This document shows positions 1-9,287 of a stretch of DNA of 64,000 nucleotides, in pieces. The DNA lies in assembly GCA_020249775.1 (NCBI GenBank), contig JADCFA010000021.1, positions 248,001-312,000 on the forward strand, written 5' to 3'. This stretch comes from Roseomonas sp. (lineage in GTDB: Bacteria > Pseudomonadota > Alphaproteobacteria > Acetobacterales > Acetobacteraceae). The translations under genes were made by a program, and so were the position numbers. The stretch's first letter is position 1; each line of letters starts with the position of its first letter. Under the pieces are notes generated by a model, which saw only the letters and a program-made list of their open reading frames with translations, was not told the origin of the DNA and ran no database searches.

Positions 1-1318
1 GGCGGATCAATTCAAGCGGCGTATCGTCATCGAACAAGGTCACGCAATCCACGGTGGCGAGTGATGCCAGCACAGCGGCACGCGCGGCCTCATTCTGAAT
101 CGGCCGAGTTGGCCCCTTCAGGCGCTTCACGCTGTCATCGCTATTGAGGCCCACCACCAGCCGATCGCACCAGGACCGCGCCTGTTCCAGCAAATGCACA
201 TGGCCGGGATGCAGCAGATCAAAGCAGCCATTGGTGAAGCCCACGCGCCAGCCGCGCCGGCGCCAGCGTTCCACCTGTTCCAAGGCGGCAGACCGCGACA
301 TCACCTTGCGCAGCGCGCCGCGTTCTGGGCCGAGTGCTTCCAGGATTTCCTCTTCCCGCGTGACCGCGGTGCCAACCTTGGCCACCGCAATGCCGGCGGC
401 GATATTGGCCAGCCGCACCGCCACCGCCAGCGGCAGCTTGGCGCCAAGCCCGGCGGCGATGGTGGCCACCACCGTATCGCCCGCGCCGGAGACATCCTGC
501 ACCTCCGCCGCTTCGGCGGGGAAATGGTGCAGCTTGTCGCCGTCCAACAGCGTCATGCCATCTTCGCTGCGCGTCACCAGCACGGCGCCAAAGCCATACG
601 CATCGCGCAGCGCGCGCAAGGCAGCGATGATGTTTTCTTCCGTGTCCACCGGCATGCCGGTCGCTTCCGCAAGCTCCGCGCGGTTCGGCGTCACCAGATC
701 GGCCCCGGCATAGCGGCTGTAATCTCGCCCCTTGGGGTCCACCACCACGCGCCGCCCGGCGGATCGCGCCGCCTGGATCAGCCGCGCCGCCGTGTCGCCG
801 GCCAGCACGCCCTTGCCGTAATCGGATAGCACCATCACCGTGGTGGCGGCGGCGGCATCGCCGGCAATCCGCACCAGCCGATCAGCAAGGCGCGGTTGGA
901 TCGGCGCCACCTGTTCATGATCCGCGCGCAGCATGTGCTGGCCATTGGCCAGAAAACGCGTCTTGGTCGTGGTCGAGCGCCCGCCCTGCACCAGCAACCA
1001 TGGCTCGACCCCCGGCTGCCCGCCGATCAGGCCGGTCAGGTCACTGCCGGCCTGATCATCGCCCACCACAGATACAAAGGCCACTGCCGCGCCAAGCGCG
1101 GTCAGGTTACGCACCACATTACCGGCACCGCCAGGCATGGCGATTTCGCGTTCCACGGTCAGCACCGGCACTGGCGCTTCAGGGCTGATGCGCTGAGCCC
1201 GGCCATAAACATAGCGATCCAGCATGGCATCGCCCACCACCAGCGCCGAAGCGCGGCGGAGCTGGCGCGCAGCAGCCATCAATTCAGCGATGGGAATTTC
1301 AACCAATGGCCGGTCCAT
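1..1318 (-). CDS. hldE: Bifunctional heptose-7-phosphate kinase / heptose-1-phosphate adenylyltransferase (3' end beyond window edge)
   Basis: Minus-strand reading frame, open to the window edge so absent from the ORF track: MDRPLVEIPIAELMAAARQLRRASALVVGDAMLDRYVYGRAQRISPEAPVPVLTVEREIAMPGGAGNVVRNL... (PfkB/ribokinase-type), later FDLLHPGHVHLLEQA (nucleotidyltransferase HxGH). ATG complement at 1316-1318. Confidence 0.9.
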   Translation of the reverse strand, partial: MDRPLVEIPIAELMAAARQLRRASALVVGDAMLDRYVYGRAQRISPEAPVPVLTVEREIAMPGGAGNVVRNLTALGAAVAFVSVVGDDQAGSDLTGLIGGQPGVEPWLLVQGGRSTTTKTRFLANGQHMLRADHEQVAPIQPRLADRLVRIAGDAAAATTVMVLSDYGKGVLAGDTAARLIQAARSAGRRVVVDPKGRDYSRYAGADLVTPNRAELAEATGMPVDTEENIIAALRALRDAYGFGAVLVTRSEDGMTLLDGDKLHHFPAEAAEVQDVSGAGDTVVATIAAGLGAKLPLAVAVRLANIAAGIAVAKVGTAVTREEEILEALGPERGALRKVMSRSAALEQVERWRRRGWRVGFTNGCFDLLHPGHVHLLEQARSWCDRLVVGLNSDDSVKRLKGPTRPIQNEAARAAVLASLATVDCVTLFDDDTPLELIR

Positions 1319-1387
1319 GCGGGGCGCCCCTTTGCAATATTTGCGTAACCCAGGCGCCGGGTCGGGCGCAAGCGGGGTGGCCTAGTC

Positions 1388-2713
1388 TCAAGCCCCCGCC
1401 AGGGTCAGCCCCTCAATCCGAAGGGTCGGGCAATCCGTCCCGCGCCGGAACTCCAGATCGTCGGCGGCGGTCATGTTCAGCAACATCTGCTTCAGATTGC
1501 CAGCGATGGTGATTTCACTCACCGCTTCCGCCAGCACCCCGTCCCGGATCATGAAGCCCGCCGCGCCGCGGCTGTAATCGCCGGTCACGCCATTTACCCC
1601 CATGCCGGTCAATTCGGTAATGTAGAGCCCTTCCTTGATATCGGCCATCAGCGCCATGGGGCTCAGCTTGCCCGGAGTGAGCCAAAGATTGCTCTGTGCC
1701 GGGCCGGGGGGGCCGCCCGTACCGCGGCTGGCATGGCCGGTGGAAGCCAGGCCCAATTGCCGGGCGCTGCGCCAATCCATGATCCAACTGGTCAGCAGGC
1801 CATCCTGCACCAGGGCGCGGGGCGCGCCGGGCATGCCTTCCCCATCAAAGGGCCGGGAACGCAGGCCACGCTTGCGCGTTGGGTCATCATGCACCGTCAT
1901 TCCTGCGGGCAGGATTTGTTGGCCCATGGCATCCTTGAAGAAAGACGTTCCCCGCGCCACCGCCGCGCCACTGATGGCGCCGATCAAATGCCCAAGCATG
2001 GAACCAGAAACGCGCGGATCGAGCACCACCGGAATACGCGCGGTTTTCGGCCGCACCGGGTTCAAGCGGCGCACGGCCTTTTCGCCCGCGACGCGCCCAA
2101 CCAGGGCCGGGTCTGGCAGATCAGCCAGATAGACCGATTGCCAGTAATCATAATCCCGCTCCATCCCCGTGCCTTCGCCGGCGACGGCGGTCGCGGAAAT
2201 GCCATGCGATGTGCGGGCATATTGGCCGGCGAAACCATTGGAAGCGACCATGGCGATATCCGTTCGGCCCCAGCCAGCGCCCGCCCCTTGGCTATTGGTG
2301 ACGCCCTTGATGGCAAGCGCCGCTTCTTCGGCCAGCGCGGCGCGGGCCAGTAGCGCCTCAGCGCTGGGCTCGCTCGGGTCTTCCAGATCAAGCGCGCGGG
2401 CCGGGATGGCAACCGCTTCCGTCAGGCCGACGAATGGGTCTTCCGGCACCACGCGCGCCATTGCGACCGCACGTTCCGCGAGTGCCGCAAAACCCTTCAG
2501 GTCGGGTTCCGTGGAGGCCACAATCGCCTGACGCCTGCCAATAAAAACGCGGAGGCCAAGGTCCATGCTTTCCGAACGTTCAAGCTTTTCAATCGCCCCG
2601 AGCCGCCGTTCTACGGAAAGCGAGGTGGAGGCAATCAGCAGCGCATCCGCCGCATCTGCCCCGGCCTTCTTCGCTGCCTTGATCAGGTCAGCCAGCGCAT
2701 CCAGCCGGTTCAT
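1388..2713 (-). CDS. pmbA: TldD/PmbA family metallopeptidase-like protein
   Basis: 441 aa ORF; MNRLDALADLIKAAKKAGADAADALLIASTSLSVERRLGAIEKLERSE..., typical PmbA N-terminus and GTGG-containing C-terminal part. Confidence 0.88.
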   Translation of the reverse strand: MNRLDALADLIKAAKKAGADAADALLIASTSLSVERRLGAIEKLERSESMDLGLRVFIGRRQAIVASTEPDLKGFAALAERAVAMARVVPEDPFVGLTEAVAIPARALDLEDPSEPSAEALLARAALAEEAALAIKGVTNSQGAGAGWGRTDIAMVASNGFAGQYARTSHGISATAVAGEGTGMERDYDYWQSVYLADLPDPALVGRVAGEKAVRRLNPVRPKTARIPVVLDPRVSGSMLGHLIGAISGAAVARGTSFFKDAMGQQILPAGMTVHDDPTRKRGLRSRPFDGEGMPGAPRALVQDGLLTSWIMDWRSARQLGLASTGHASRGTGGPPGPAQSNLWLTPGKLSPMALMADIKEGLYITELTGMGVNGVTGDYSRGAAGFMIRDGVLAEAVSEITIAGNLKQMLLNMTAADDLEFRRGTDCPTLRIEGLTLAGA

Positions 2714-3975
2714 GCCGCCAAACGCTCCATGATTGTGCCGAGGGCAGGCACCTGTGCGGATGGCCCCATCACGGCCAAGGTCGGGCGCTGACGAAAAGCT
2801 TGCGCGGCGGCCTGCTGCACCTGTTCCACCGTGACCGAGGCAATGCGCTGCTTGGTTTCCTCAATCGGGATCACGCGGCCATGCACCTGCAATTGCCGCG
2901 CAAGCTGTTCGCAGCGGCTGCCAGTGGATTCCAAGGACATCAGCAGGGAAGCGCGCAACTGCGCCTTGGCGCGGGCCAATTCATCCTCGGTCACGTCGCG
3001 CTGCACCTTAAGCAATTCCTCAAGCGTCACGGGCATCAATTCAGCGGCTTCCTTTTCCCCCGTACCGGCATAGATCTGGAACAAGCCGCCATCCTTGAAA
3101 GGCGAGGCAAAGGCATAAATGGAATAAACCAAGCCGCGCTTTTCGCGGATTTCCTGAAACAGCCGCGATGACATGCCACCACCGAGCAGCGTGCCCAGCA
3201 CCTGTGTTGGCCAATGCATCGGATCGCGATAGGGCGCAGAGGGAAAACCAAGCACAATATGCACCTGATCCAAATCACGGTCTTCGCGGAATTCGCCGCC
3301 GGCATAGCGCGCCGCTTCCGGGCTTGCGATATCCACCTTGGGCAGATCAGCGAAATGCTTGCCAACCAGATCGAGCAGCGCATCATGATCCAGCGCGCCA
3401 GCGCCGGCGACCACCATGGAAGAAGGCCCGTAGTTGCGGCCCATATAGCCCCTGAGGGCATCGCGTGTCATGGCCTTGATCGATTCCTCGGTCCCCAGCA
3501 CCGGCCGGCCCATCGGCTGATCCGGAAAGGCGGTGGATTGGAAATGATCAAACACGATATCATCCGGCGTATCATTCGCCTGACCAATTTCCTGCAAGAT
3601 CACGCCGCGTTCGCGTTCAACTTCCTCGGGCTCAAAGGTTGAATGCGTCAGAATATCGCCGATGATATCAACGGCGAGTGCGGTGTCTTCCTTCAGCACC
3701 TTGGCGTAATAGGCGGTTTGTTCGCGGGCGGTATAGGCGTTCAAGTGCCCACCGACATTCTCAATCTCCCGCGCAATTGCCGCCGCATCACGCCGCGCCG
3801 TGCCCTTGAAGGCCATATGTTCCAGGAAATGCGATACGCCATTGTCTTCCGGCGTTTCATGCCGCGTACCGACCGAGACATAGGCGCCGAAGGAAACGGT
3901 TTCCACGCGCGGCATGTTTTCGGAAACAACGGTCAGGCCATTTTCAAGGCGGGTAACACGAACGGCTTCGGTCAT
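2710..3975 (-). CDS. M16 family zinc peptidase (processing-peptidase-like)
   Basis: HFLEHMAFKGTARR (HxxEH) and downstream Glu region; likely start MTEAVRVTRLENGLTVVSENMPRVETVSFGAYV. The longer ORF (to 4419) overlaps thrC and is rejected as the start. Confidence 0.92.
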   Translation of the reverse strand: MTEAVRVTRLENGLTVVSENMPRVETVSFGAYVSVGTRHETPEDNGVSHFLEHMAFKGTARRDAAAIAREIENVGGHLNAYTAREQTAYYAKVLKEDTALAVDIIGDILTHSTFEPEEVERERGVILQEIGQANDTPDDIVFDHFQSTAFPDQPMGRPVLGTEESIKAMTRDALRGYMGRNYGPSSMVVAGAGALDHDALLDLVGKHFADLPKVDIASPEAARYAGGEFREDRDLDQVHIVLGFPSAPYRDPMHWPTQVLGTLLGGGMSSRLFQEIREKRGLVYSIYAFASPFKDGGLFQIYAGTGEKEAAELMPVTLEELLKVQRDVTEDELARAKAQLRASLLMSLESTGSRCEQLARQLQVHGRVIPIEETKQRIASVTVEQVQQAAAQAFRQRPTLAVMGPSAQVPALGTIMERLAA

Positions 3976-3991
3976 GGGTGTATTGATCTTT

Positions 3992-5389
3992 TCAAGCTGC
4001 ATTGCGACGGGCATGGGCACGAACCGCTGCTTCCACCGCGCCAAGGTCATCGGCCAGGACGGAAAAGCGTTCTTCCCGATCATATAGGTCGGCAAGCCGC
4101 GCGGGCAGAGGGGGGCGCAGCCCCGTTGCGCGTTCCACTGCATCAGGGAATTTCGCCGGATGCGCGGTGGCGGCCACCACGACCGGAATGCCAGGGTCTT
4201 CCGGCGCCAAGGCGCGGGCGGCGGCGGTGCCAACCGCAGTGTGTGGGTCCGCCAAATACCCCGCCGCCTGATGCAAATGGCGGATTTCGGCGAGCGTCCC
4301 GGCATCATCCAGGGTGAAGCCGGCAAAAAGCTTGGTCGCTTCCCGCCAGGCGGCATCCGCGATGGGCATGCGGCCTTCGGTGCGGAATCGGCGCATGGCC
4401 TCCGCCGTCGCGGCGCCATCGCGGCCCTGCAATTCGAACAACAGGCGTTCGAAATTGGAGGAAACCTGAATATCCATGGAAGGCGAAAGCGACGGTTCGA
4501 CCGGCCGTGCTGTCATGTCATTGGCCGTGAGGAAGCGTGTCAGAATGTCATTGCGGTTCGACCCAACAATCAGCTTCGCCACCGGCAGGCCCATGCGCAT
4601 CGCGGCCCAGGCGGCCAGCACATTGCCGAAATTGCCGGTGGGCACGCTGAAGGCCACAGGCCGGTCTGGCGCGCCAAGCGCCAAGGCAGAAGCGACATAA
4701 TAGGGGATTTGCGCCGCGATCCGCGCCCAATTGATCGAATTCACCGCCGAAAGCCGCATTTCCTGGCGGAAGGGCGCGTCATTGAACATGGCCTTGACCA
4801 AATCCTGGCAGGCATCGAAATCGCCCTTGATCGCGATATTGCTGACATTTGGCGCCAGCACGCTGGTCATTTGCCGGCGCTGCACTTCGCTGGTGCGGCC
4901 TTCAGGATGGAGGATGACAATATCAACCGCCGCGCGATCCCGGCAGGCTTCAATGGCGGCGGAGCCCGTATCGCCCGAGGTCGCGCCGACAATCGTCACA
5001 CGTTCCCCGCGCTTGGTCAGCACATGATCGAAAAGCGGCCCAAGCAATTGCAGCGCCATATCCTTGAAGGCGAGCGTCGGGCCATGGAACAGCTCCAGCG
5101 CGAAAGACCGCTGATCCAACTGGACCAGCGGCACGATGGCAGGGTGGCCAAAGCCGGCATAGGCTTCCTGGCAGAGCGCGTTCAGCGGCAGGCCGGACCC
5201 AGCGAATAGCCCAATGATCCGAGCCGCCAATGCCGGATAGGAAAGCCCGCGCATGGCGCGCCATTCGGCGGGCGAAAGCTCCGGCCAATGGCGCGGCACG
5301 AAAAGCCCGCCATCTTCCGCGAGGCCAGCCAGCAATACGCCTTCAAAATCCCGGGCCGGCGCCTGCCCGCGTGTTGAGATATACTCCAT
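3992..5389 (-). CDS. thrC: Threonine synthase
   Basis: MEYISTRGQAPARDFEGVLLAGLAEDGGLFVP...; PLP motif HGPTLAFKDMALQ; VGATSGDTGSAAIEA. Confidence 0.95.
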   Translation of the reverse strand: MEYISTRGQAPARDFEGVLLAGLAEDGGLFVPRHWPELSPAEWRAMRGLSYPALAARIIGLFAGSGLPLNALCQEAYAGFGHPAIVPLVQLDQRSFALELFHGPTLAFKDMALQLLGPLFDHVLTKRGERVTIVGATSGDTGSAAIEACRDRAAVDIVILHPEGRTSEVQRRQMTSVLAPNVSNIAIKGDFDACQDLVKAMFNDAPFRQEMRLSAVNSINWARIAAQIPYYVASALALGAPDRPVAFSVPTGNFGNVLAAWAAMRMGLPVAKLIVGSNRNDILTRFLTANDMTARPVEPSLSPSMDIQVSSNFERLLFELQGRDGAATAEAMRRFRTEGRMPIADAAWREATKLFAGFTLDDAGTLAEIRHLHQAAGYLADPHTAVGTAAARALAPEDPGIPVVVAATAHPAKFPDAVERATGLRPPLPARLADLYDREERFSVLADDLGAVEAAVRAHARRNAA

Positions 5390-5510
5390 GGCGGGAGACA
5401 TAAAGCCTGCGGCGCGAAAGCGCGAGGGGCGGGAGTGGGGCCATAGGCAAGGGTAATAGTCACGGTTAACCTTCCTGCCACAAGAAACAACAAAACAAGG
5501 AGGAAGCTTC

Positions 5511-6494
5511 ATGCGTCATTGTTTGCCCCGCCGGGCCTTATTGTCCCTGTCCTTGGCCGCCCTTGCCGCGCCGGCCCTGGCCCAGCCTTTCCCGCAGCGG
5601 AACATCACCATCATTGTTCCATCCGCCCCGGGCGGCACGTTGGATGCGCTGGCACGCTATTTTGGCCAAGCCATGGCGCCGCTGCTGGGCCGCAGTGTGG
5701 TGGTTGAAAATGTTGGTGGTGCGGGCGGGCTGATTGGCATGCAGCGCGCCGCGCGCGCGGAGGCCGACGGGCATACGCTGGTCTTTGGCAATATGGGCGT
5801 TATGGCCGTTGGCCATGTGCTGAACCCCAATGCCGGCTTCGATCCTCGGCGCGAATTGGCGCCGATTTCCATGGTAGCAGATGTGCCCATGGTCCTGGCG
5901 GCTTCGCCGCGCGGGCAAATCCGCGATTTGCAGGGGCTGCTGGACCATATTCGCCGCAATGGCGACAAGGCTACTTTCGGGACCGCCGGTGCGGGTACCA
6001 CAAGCCATCTTGCACCCGGATACCTGCTGCACCTCGCCGGCTTGAAGGCAACGCTGGTTTCCTATCGAGGTGCCGGTCCCGCCATGACAGATTTGGCTGC
6101 CGGCACGGTGGATGCGGTCATTGATCAGACTGTCACCATGATCCCCGCGCATCGCGGCGGCACGGCCATTGCGCTTGCGGTTTCCGCGCCGCAGCGCATT
6201 CCGCAACTACCCGATGTGCCAAGCTTCGCAGAAGCCGGCCTGCCCGGCTTCGATCTGGTGATCTGGAACGCCTTTGCTGCGCCGGCGGGAACACCCTCAC
6301 CCGTGATCGCCCGCCTGGCTGAGGTGATTGAAGGCGCGCAGCAAGACCAAGTTCTGCAAGGGCGTTTACGCGATTTGGCCAGCACAGCCCCCGCCCCCGC
6401 GGCCCGCGGGCCAGAAGCGCTACGGCAAAGGATCGCTGCCGATATCACCAAATGGACCGAAATCATCGGCGCCTCCGGCCTCAACAGGGAATAG
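5511..6494 (+). CDS. Bug/TctC-family tripartite tricarboxylate transporter substrate-binding protein
   Basis: Signal peptide then QPFPQRNITIIVPSAPGGTLDALARYFGQAMAPLLGRSVVVENVGGAGG; strong SD aaggagg upstream. Confidence 0.92.
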   Translation: MRHCLPRRALLSLSLAALAAPALAQPFPQRNITIIVPSAPGGTLDALARYFGQAMAPLLGRSVVVENVGGAGGLIGMQRAARAEADGHTLVFGNMGVMAVGHVLNPNAGFDPRRELAPISMVADVPMVLAASPRGQIRDLQGLLDHIRRNGDKATFGTAGAGTTSHLAPGYLLHLAGLKATLVSYRGAGPAMTDLAAGTVDAVIDQTVTMIPAHRGGTAIALAVSAPQRIPQLPDVPSFAEAGLPGFDLVIWNAFAAPAGTPSPVIARLAEVIEGAQQDQVLQGRLRDLASTAPAPAARGPEALRQRIAADITKWTEIIGASGLNRE

Positions 6495-6541
6495 CGGCGT
6501 CTTCAGAAAAGACACGGGCCGGCAAAAGTGAAGTATCCCCC

Positions 6542-6565
6542 CTGATCGGGCCTCTGCCCGATCAG
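6542..6565. terminator. Intrinsic-type (bidirectional) terminator hairpin
   Basis: CTGATCGGGC-CTCT-GCCCGATCAG, 10 bp perfect stem, between convergent genes. Confidence 0.65.
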
Positions 6566-6589
6566 AGTATATTTCACCAAAACGCCAAA

Positions 6590-8104
6590 TCAGCCCGGCG
6601 CATTACCCCGCGCATTCAGGCGTAGCGGCACAAAGCGCTGGCCGCCCGCATTTTCCACCGCGAATAACCCAACATTGCGGTTCTGCCGGCGCAGGCGTTC
6701 GATCTGTTCCTGCACCTCAGCCGGCGTTGCCACGCGCTGCTGCTGCACTTCCACAATCACATCACCGGGGCGCAATTCACGCTCCGCTGCCGGCGTGCCG
6801 GGGATCACCTCCACAATCACCACACCGCGTTGTTCTGGCTTCAGGTTGAAGCGCTGGCGCAGCTCATTGGTGATCGTCGCCACGCGCAGCCCAAGCCCAG
6901 TCAGTTCCACCGGCCCCTGACCGGGCGGAGGCGCCGCCGGCGCGCTTGCCTGGCGCTGTTCCGCCGGCAATTCGCCAAGCGTCACGCTCACAGTTTCTTC
7001 CTTGCCATCGCGCCAGATCACCACCGGCACGGAACTGCCCACATTGTTATCCGCGACAATGCGCGGCAGCGCACGCATTTCCGGCACCGGCACCCCATTG
7101 AAGCGGATGATCACATCGCCCGAGCGAATGCCCGCCTGCGCCGCCGGCCCATCGGCCTGCGCGTTGGCCACCAGCGCACCGCGCGTGCCAGCGGGCAGGC
7201 GCAGCGCTTCGGCAATATCATCCGTGACGCCCTGGATATTCACGCCAATCCAGCCGCGCCGCACGCGCCCCGCATCACGCAGCTGCGCCACCACCCGGCT
7301 TGCCATATTGGACGGGATGGAAAAGCCAAGCCCGGCCGAAACACCGCTTGGGGAGATGATGGCGGTATTGATGCCAATCACCTGGCCGCGCATGTTAAAC
7401 AGCGGCCCGCCAGAATTGCCCTGATTGATGGCAGCATCCGTCTGGATGAAATCATCATAAAGCCCCTGGCCGATATCGCGCCCGCGGGCCGAAACGATCC
7501 CCGCCGTCACCGTGCCGCCAAAGCCGAAGGGATTGCCAATGGCGATCACCCAATCGCCCACTTCCGATTGATCCGAATCACCAAAGGCAACGGCGGCAAG
7601 CGGCTTGTCATGCTTGATGCGCAGCACCGCAATATCCGTGCGCGGATCGGTGCCTACCAATTCCGCGCGAATGCTGGTTTTATCCTGCAGGATCACATTG
7701 ATCTCATCAGCGCCATCAATCACATGGTTATTCGTGACCACGATCCCTTCCTGCGCATCAATGATGAAGCCGGACCCGAGCGATTGCGCGCGGCGCTGGC
7801 GTTGTTGCGGGCCTTCACCCTGGCCCTGACCAGGCGGGCGGTTGCGATTGAAGAAATCGCGAAAAAATTCCTCAAAGGGGCTGCCCGGCGGCAATTGCGG
7901 CATTTCCGGCGCATTGGGCCGCCCAGAGCGTGGCGCAACATTCTTGGAGGTGGAGATATTCACCACCGCCGGCAGCAATTCCCGCGCAAGCGGCGCAAAG
8001 CTTTCCGGCGCGCGTTGCTGCGCCTGGGCCGGTGACATCAGCGGCAGGGTGGCAAACGGCGCCAGGGCCATGGCACCAGCAAGGGCAAGATGGACGATAC
8101 GCAA
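6590..8104 (-). CDS. degP: Do/DegP-family periplasmic serine protease
   Basis: Signal peptide; catalytic NNHVIDGA, RTDIAVLRI, NQGNSGGPLFN; two PDZ-like regions. Confidence 0.94.
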   Translation of the reverse strand: MRIVHLALAGAMALAPFATLPLMSPAQAQQRAPESFAPLARELLPAVVNISTSKNVAPRSGRPNAPEMPQLPPGSPFEEFFRDFFNRNRPPGQGQGEGPQQRQRRAQSLGSGFIIDAQEGIVVTNNHVIDGADEINVILQDKTSIRAELVGTDPRTDIAVLRIKHDKPLAAVAFGDSDQSEVGDWVIAIGNPFGFGGTVTAGIVSARGRDIGQGLYDDFIQTDAAINQGNSGGPLFNMRGQVIGINTAIISPSGVSAGLGFSIPSNMASRVVAQLRDAGRVRRGWIGVNIQGVTDDIAEALRLPAGTRGALVANAQADGPAAQAGIRSGDVIIRFNGVPVPEMRALPRIVADNNVGSSVPVVIWRDGKEETVSVTLGELPAEQRQASAPAAPPPGQGPVELTGLGLRVATITNELRQRFNLKPEQRGVVIVEVIPGTPAAERELRPGDVIVEVQQQRVATPAEVQEQIERLRRQNRNVGLFAVENAGGQRFVPLRLNARGNAPG

Positions 8105-8208
8105 GGAAGCTCTCCTCGGGGAAAACGTCGGGAAACTTAGCAGATTGGCGTCATTCGCGCGAATTTAAGGCTTTTCGCCGCAACGAAGTGCAACAAAAAG
8201 CGAGTGCC

Positions 8209-8403
8209 TCACCAAAGCTTCAGCAGCCAGGCAAGGCCAATGCCGCCCGCCGCCGCGATTAGCCCACCAAGCCTGAGCCGCGCCTCCGGCGTCTCAGCAA
8301 GGCTTGCCAAGGCGCGGCGCATGAAGCCCGGCGCGATGGCATAGGCCAAGCCTTCCAGGGCCAGCACAACGGCTATGCCCTGGAGCAGTGTTGTAAAGCT
8401 CAC
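8209..8403 (-). CDS. DUF2065 small membrane protein
   Basis: 64 aa; MSFTTLLQGIAVVLALEGLAYAIAPGFMRRALASLAETPEARLRLGGLIAAAGGIGLAWLL; position between hflC and degP. Confidence 0.85.
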   Translation of the reverse strand: MSFTTLLQGIAVVLALEGLAYAIAPGFMRRALASLAETPEARLRLGGLIAAAGGIGLAWLLKLW

Positions 8404-9287
8404 CTTGGCGTAGGCGCTGCAAGCCCATTCGGACTTTCGCGGAAATAGCGGAAGAATTCCGAATCGGGCGTCAGCACCAACCGTGTATCGCCTTCGGCAA
8501 AGGCTTCACGATAGGCCTGCATGGTGCGCCAGAATTGGAAGAAGGCCGGGTCGCGCTGGAAGGCTTCCGCGAAAATGCGGATGGCTTCCTGTTCGCCCTG
8601 ACCGCGCAGGATATCCGCCTGCGCTTGGGCTTCCGCGATCAGCACTGTGCGTTCACGCTCCGCCCCCGCACGCACGCGCTGCGCCACTTCCGCACCTTCC
8701 GCACGGGCTTCGCGCGCCACGCGTTCGCGTTCGGATTGCATGCGTGACAGGATGGCTTGGGTGTTTTCGCCCGGCAGATCAGCGCGGCGGATGCGCACAT
8801 CTTCCACGGCAATGCCGAATTGGCGCGCTTCTTCATTCACCTGACGGCGAATTTCACCCATGATCCGCGCCCGATCGGTGGAGAGCACCGCAAGCAAAGG
8901 CTCATTGCCCAATACGCGCCGGAGCGATGAGGTGACGATGGAATTGAGCCGGGCGCGAATGCCCGCTTCCGTTGCACCCACCGTCTGGAAGAAGCGCAGC
9001 GGATCGGTGATGCGATAGCGCGTGAAGCTATCCACGATCAGCCGGCGCTGATCGCCCAGGATCACTTCCTCACCCGGTGCATCAAAATCCAACAGGCGCC
9101 GGTCAAAAGTGATGACCGCCTGGATGAAGGGCAGCTTCCAATGCAGCCCGGGCTCCTGAATCACGCGGCGCGGTTCGCCGAATTGGGTGATCAGCACCTG
9201 CTGCGTCTGATGCACCGTGAACAGCGTGGAAGACGCGGTGAAAATCGCCGCCGCAAGCACGCCAAGCAGAATGATGGAGCGGTTCAT
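8400..9287 (-). CDS. hflC: Protease modulator HflC (SPFH/band 7)
   Basis: TVHQTQQVLITQFGEPRRVIQEPGLHWKLPFIQ..., band-7 domain; follows hflK with 4 bp overlap. Confidence 0.95.
   Translation of the reverse strand: MNRSIILLGVLAAAIFTASSTLFTVHQTQQVLITQFGEPRRVIQEPGLHWKLPFIQAVITFDRRLLDFDAPGEEVILGDQRRLIVDSFTRYRITDPLRFFQTVGATEAGIRARLNSIVTSSLRRVLGNEPLLAVLSTDRARIMGEIRRQVNEEARQFGIAVEDVRIRRADLPGENTQAILSRMQSERERVAREARAEGAEVAQRVRAGAERERTVLIAEAQAQADILRGQGEQEAIRIFAEAFQRDPAFFQFWRTMQAYREAFAEGDTRLVLTPDSEFFRYFRESPNGLAAPTPR

Noticed and set aside
4003-4419. N-terminal extension of the M16 peptidase ORF
   Set aside because: Overlaps thrC out of frame and has Pro/Arg-rich sequence; start reassigned to 3975.
6830-8035. 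401-aa plus-strand ORF opposite degP
   Set aside because: His/Arg/Ala-rich shadow ORF created by antisense high-GC codon bias; the minus strand has full catalytic motifs.
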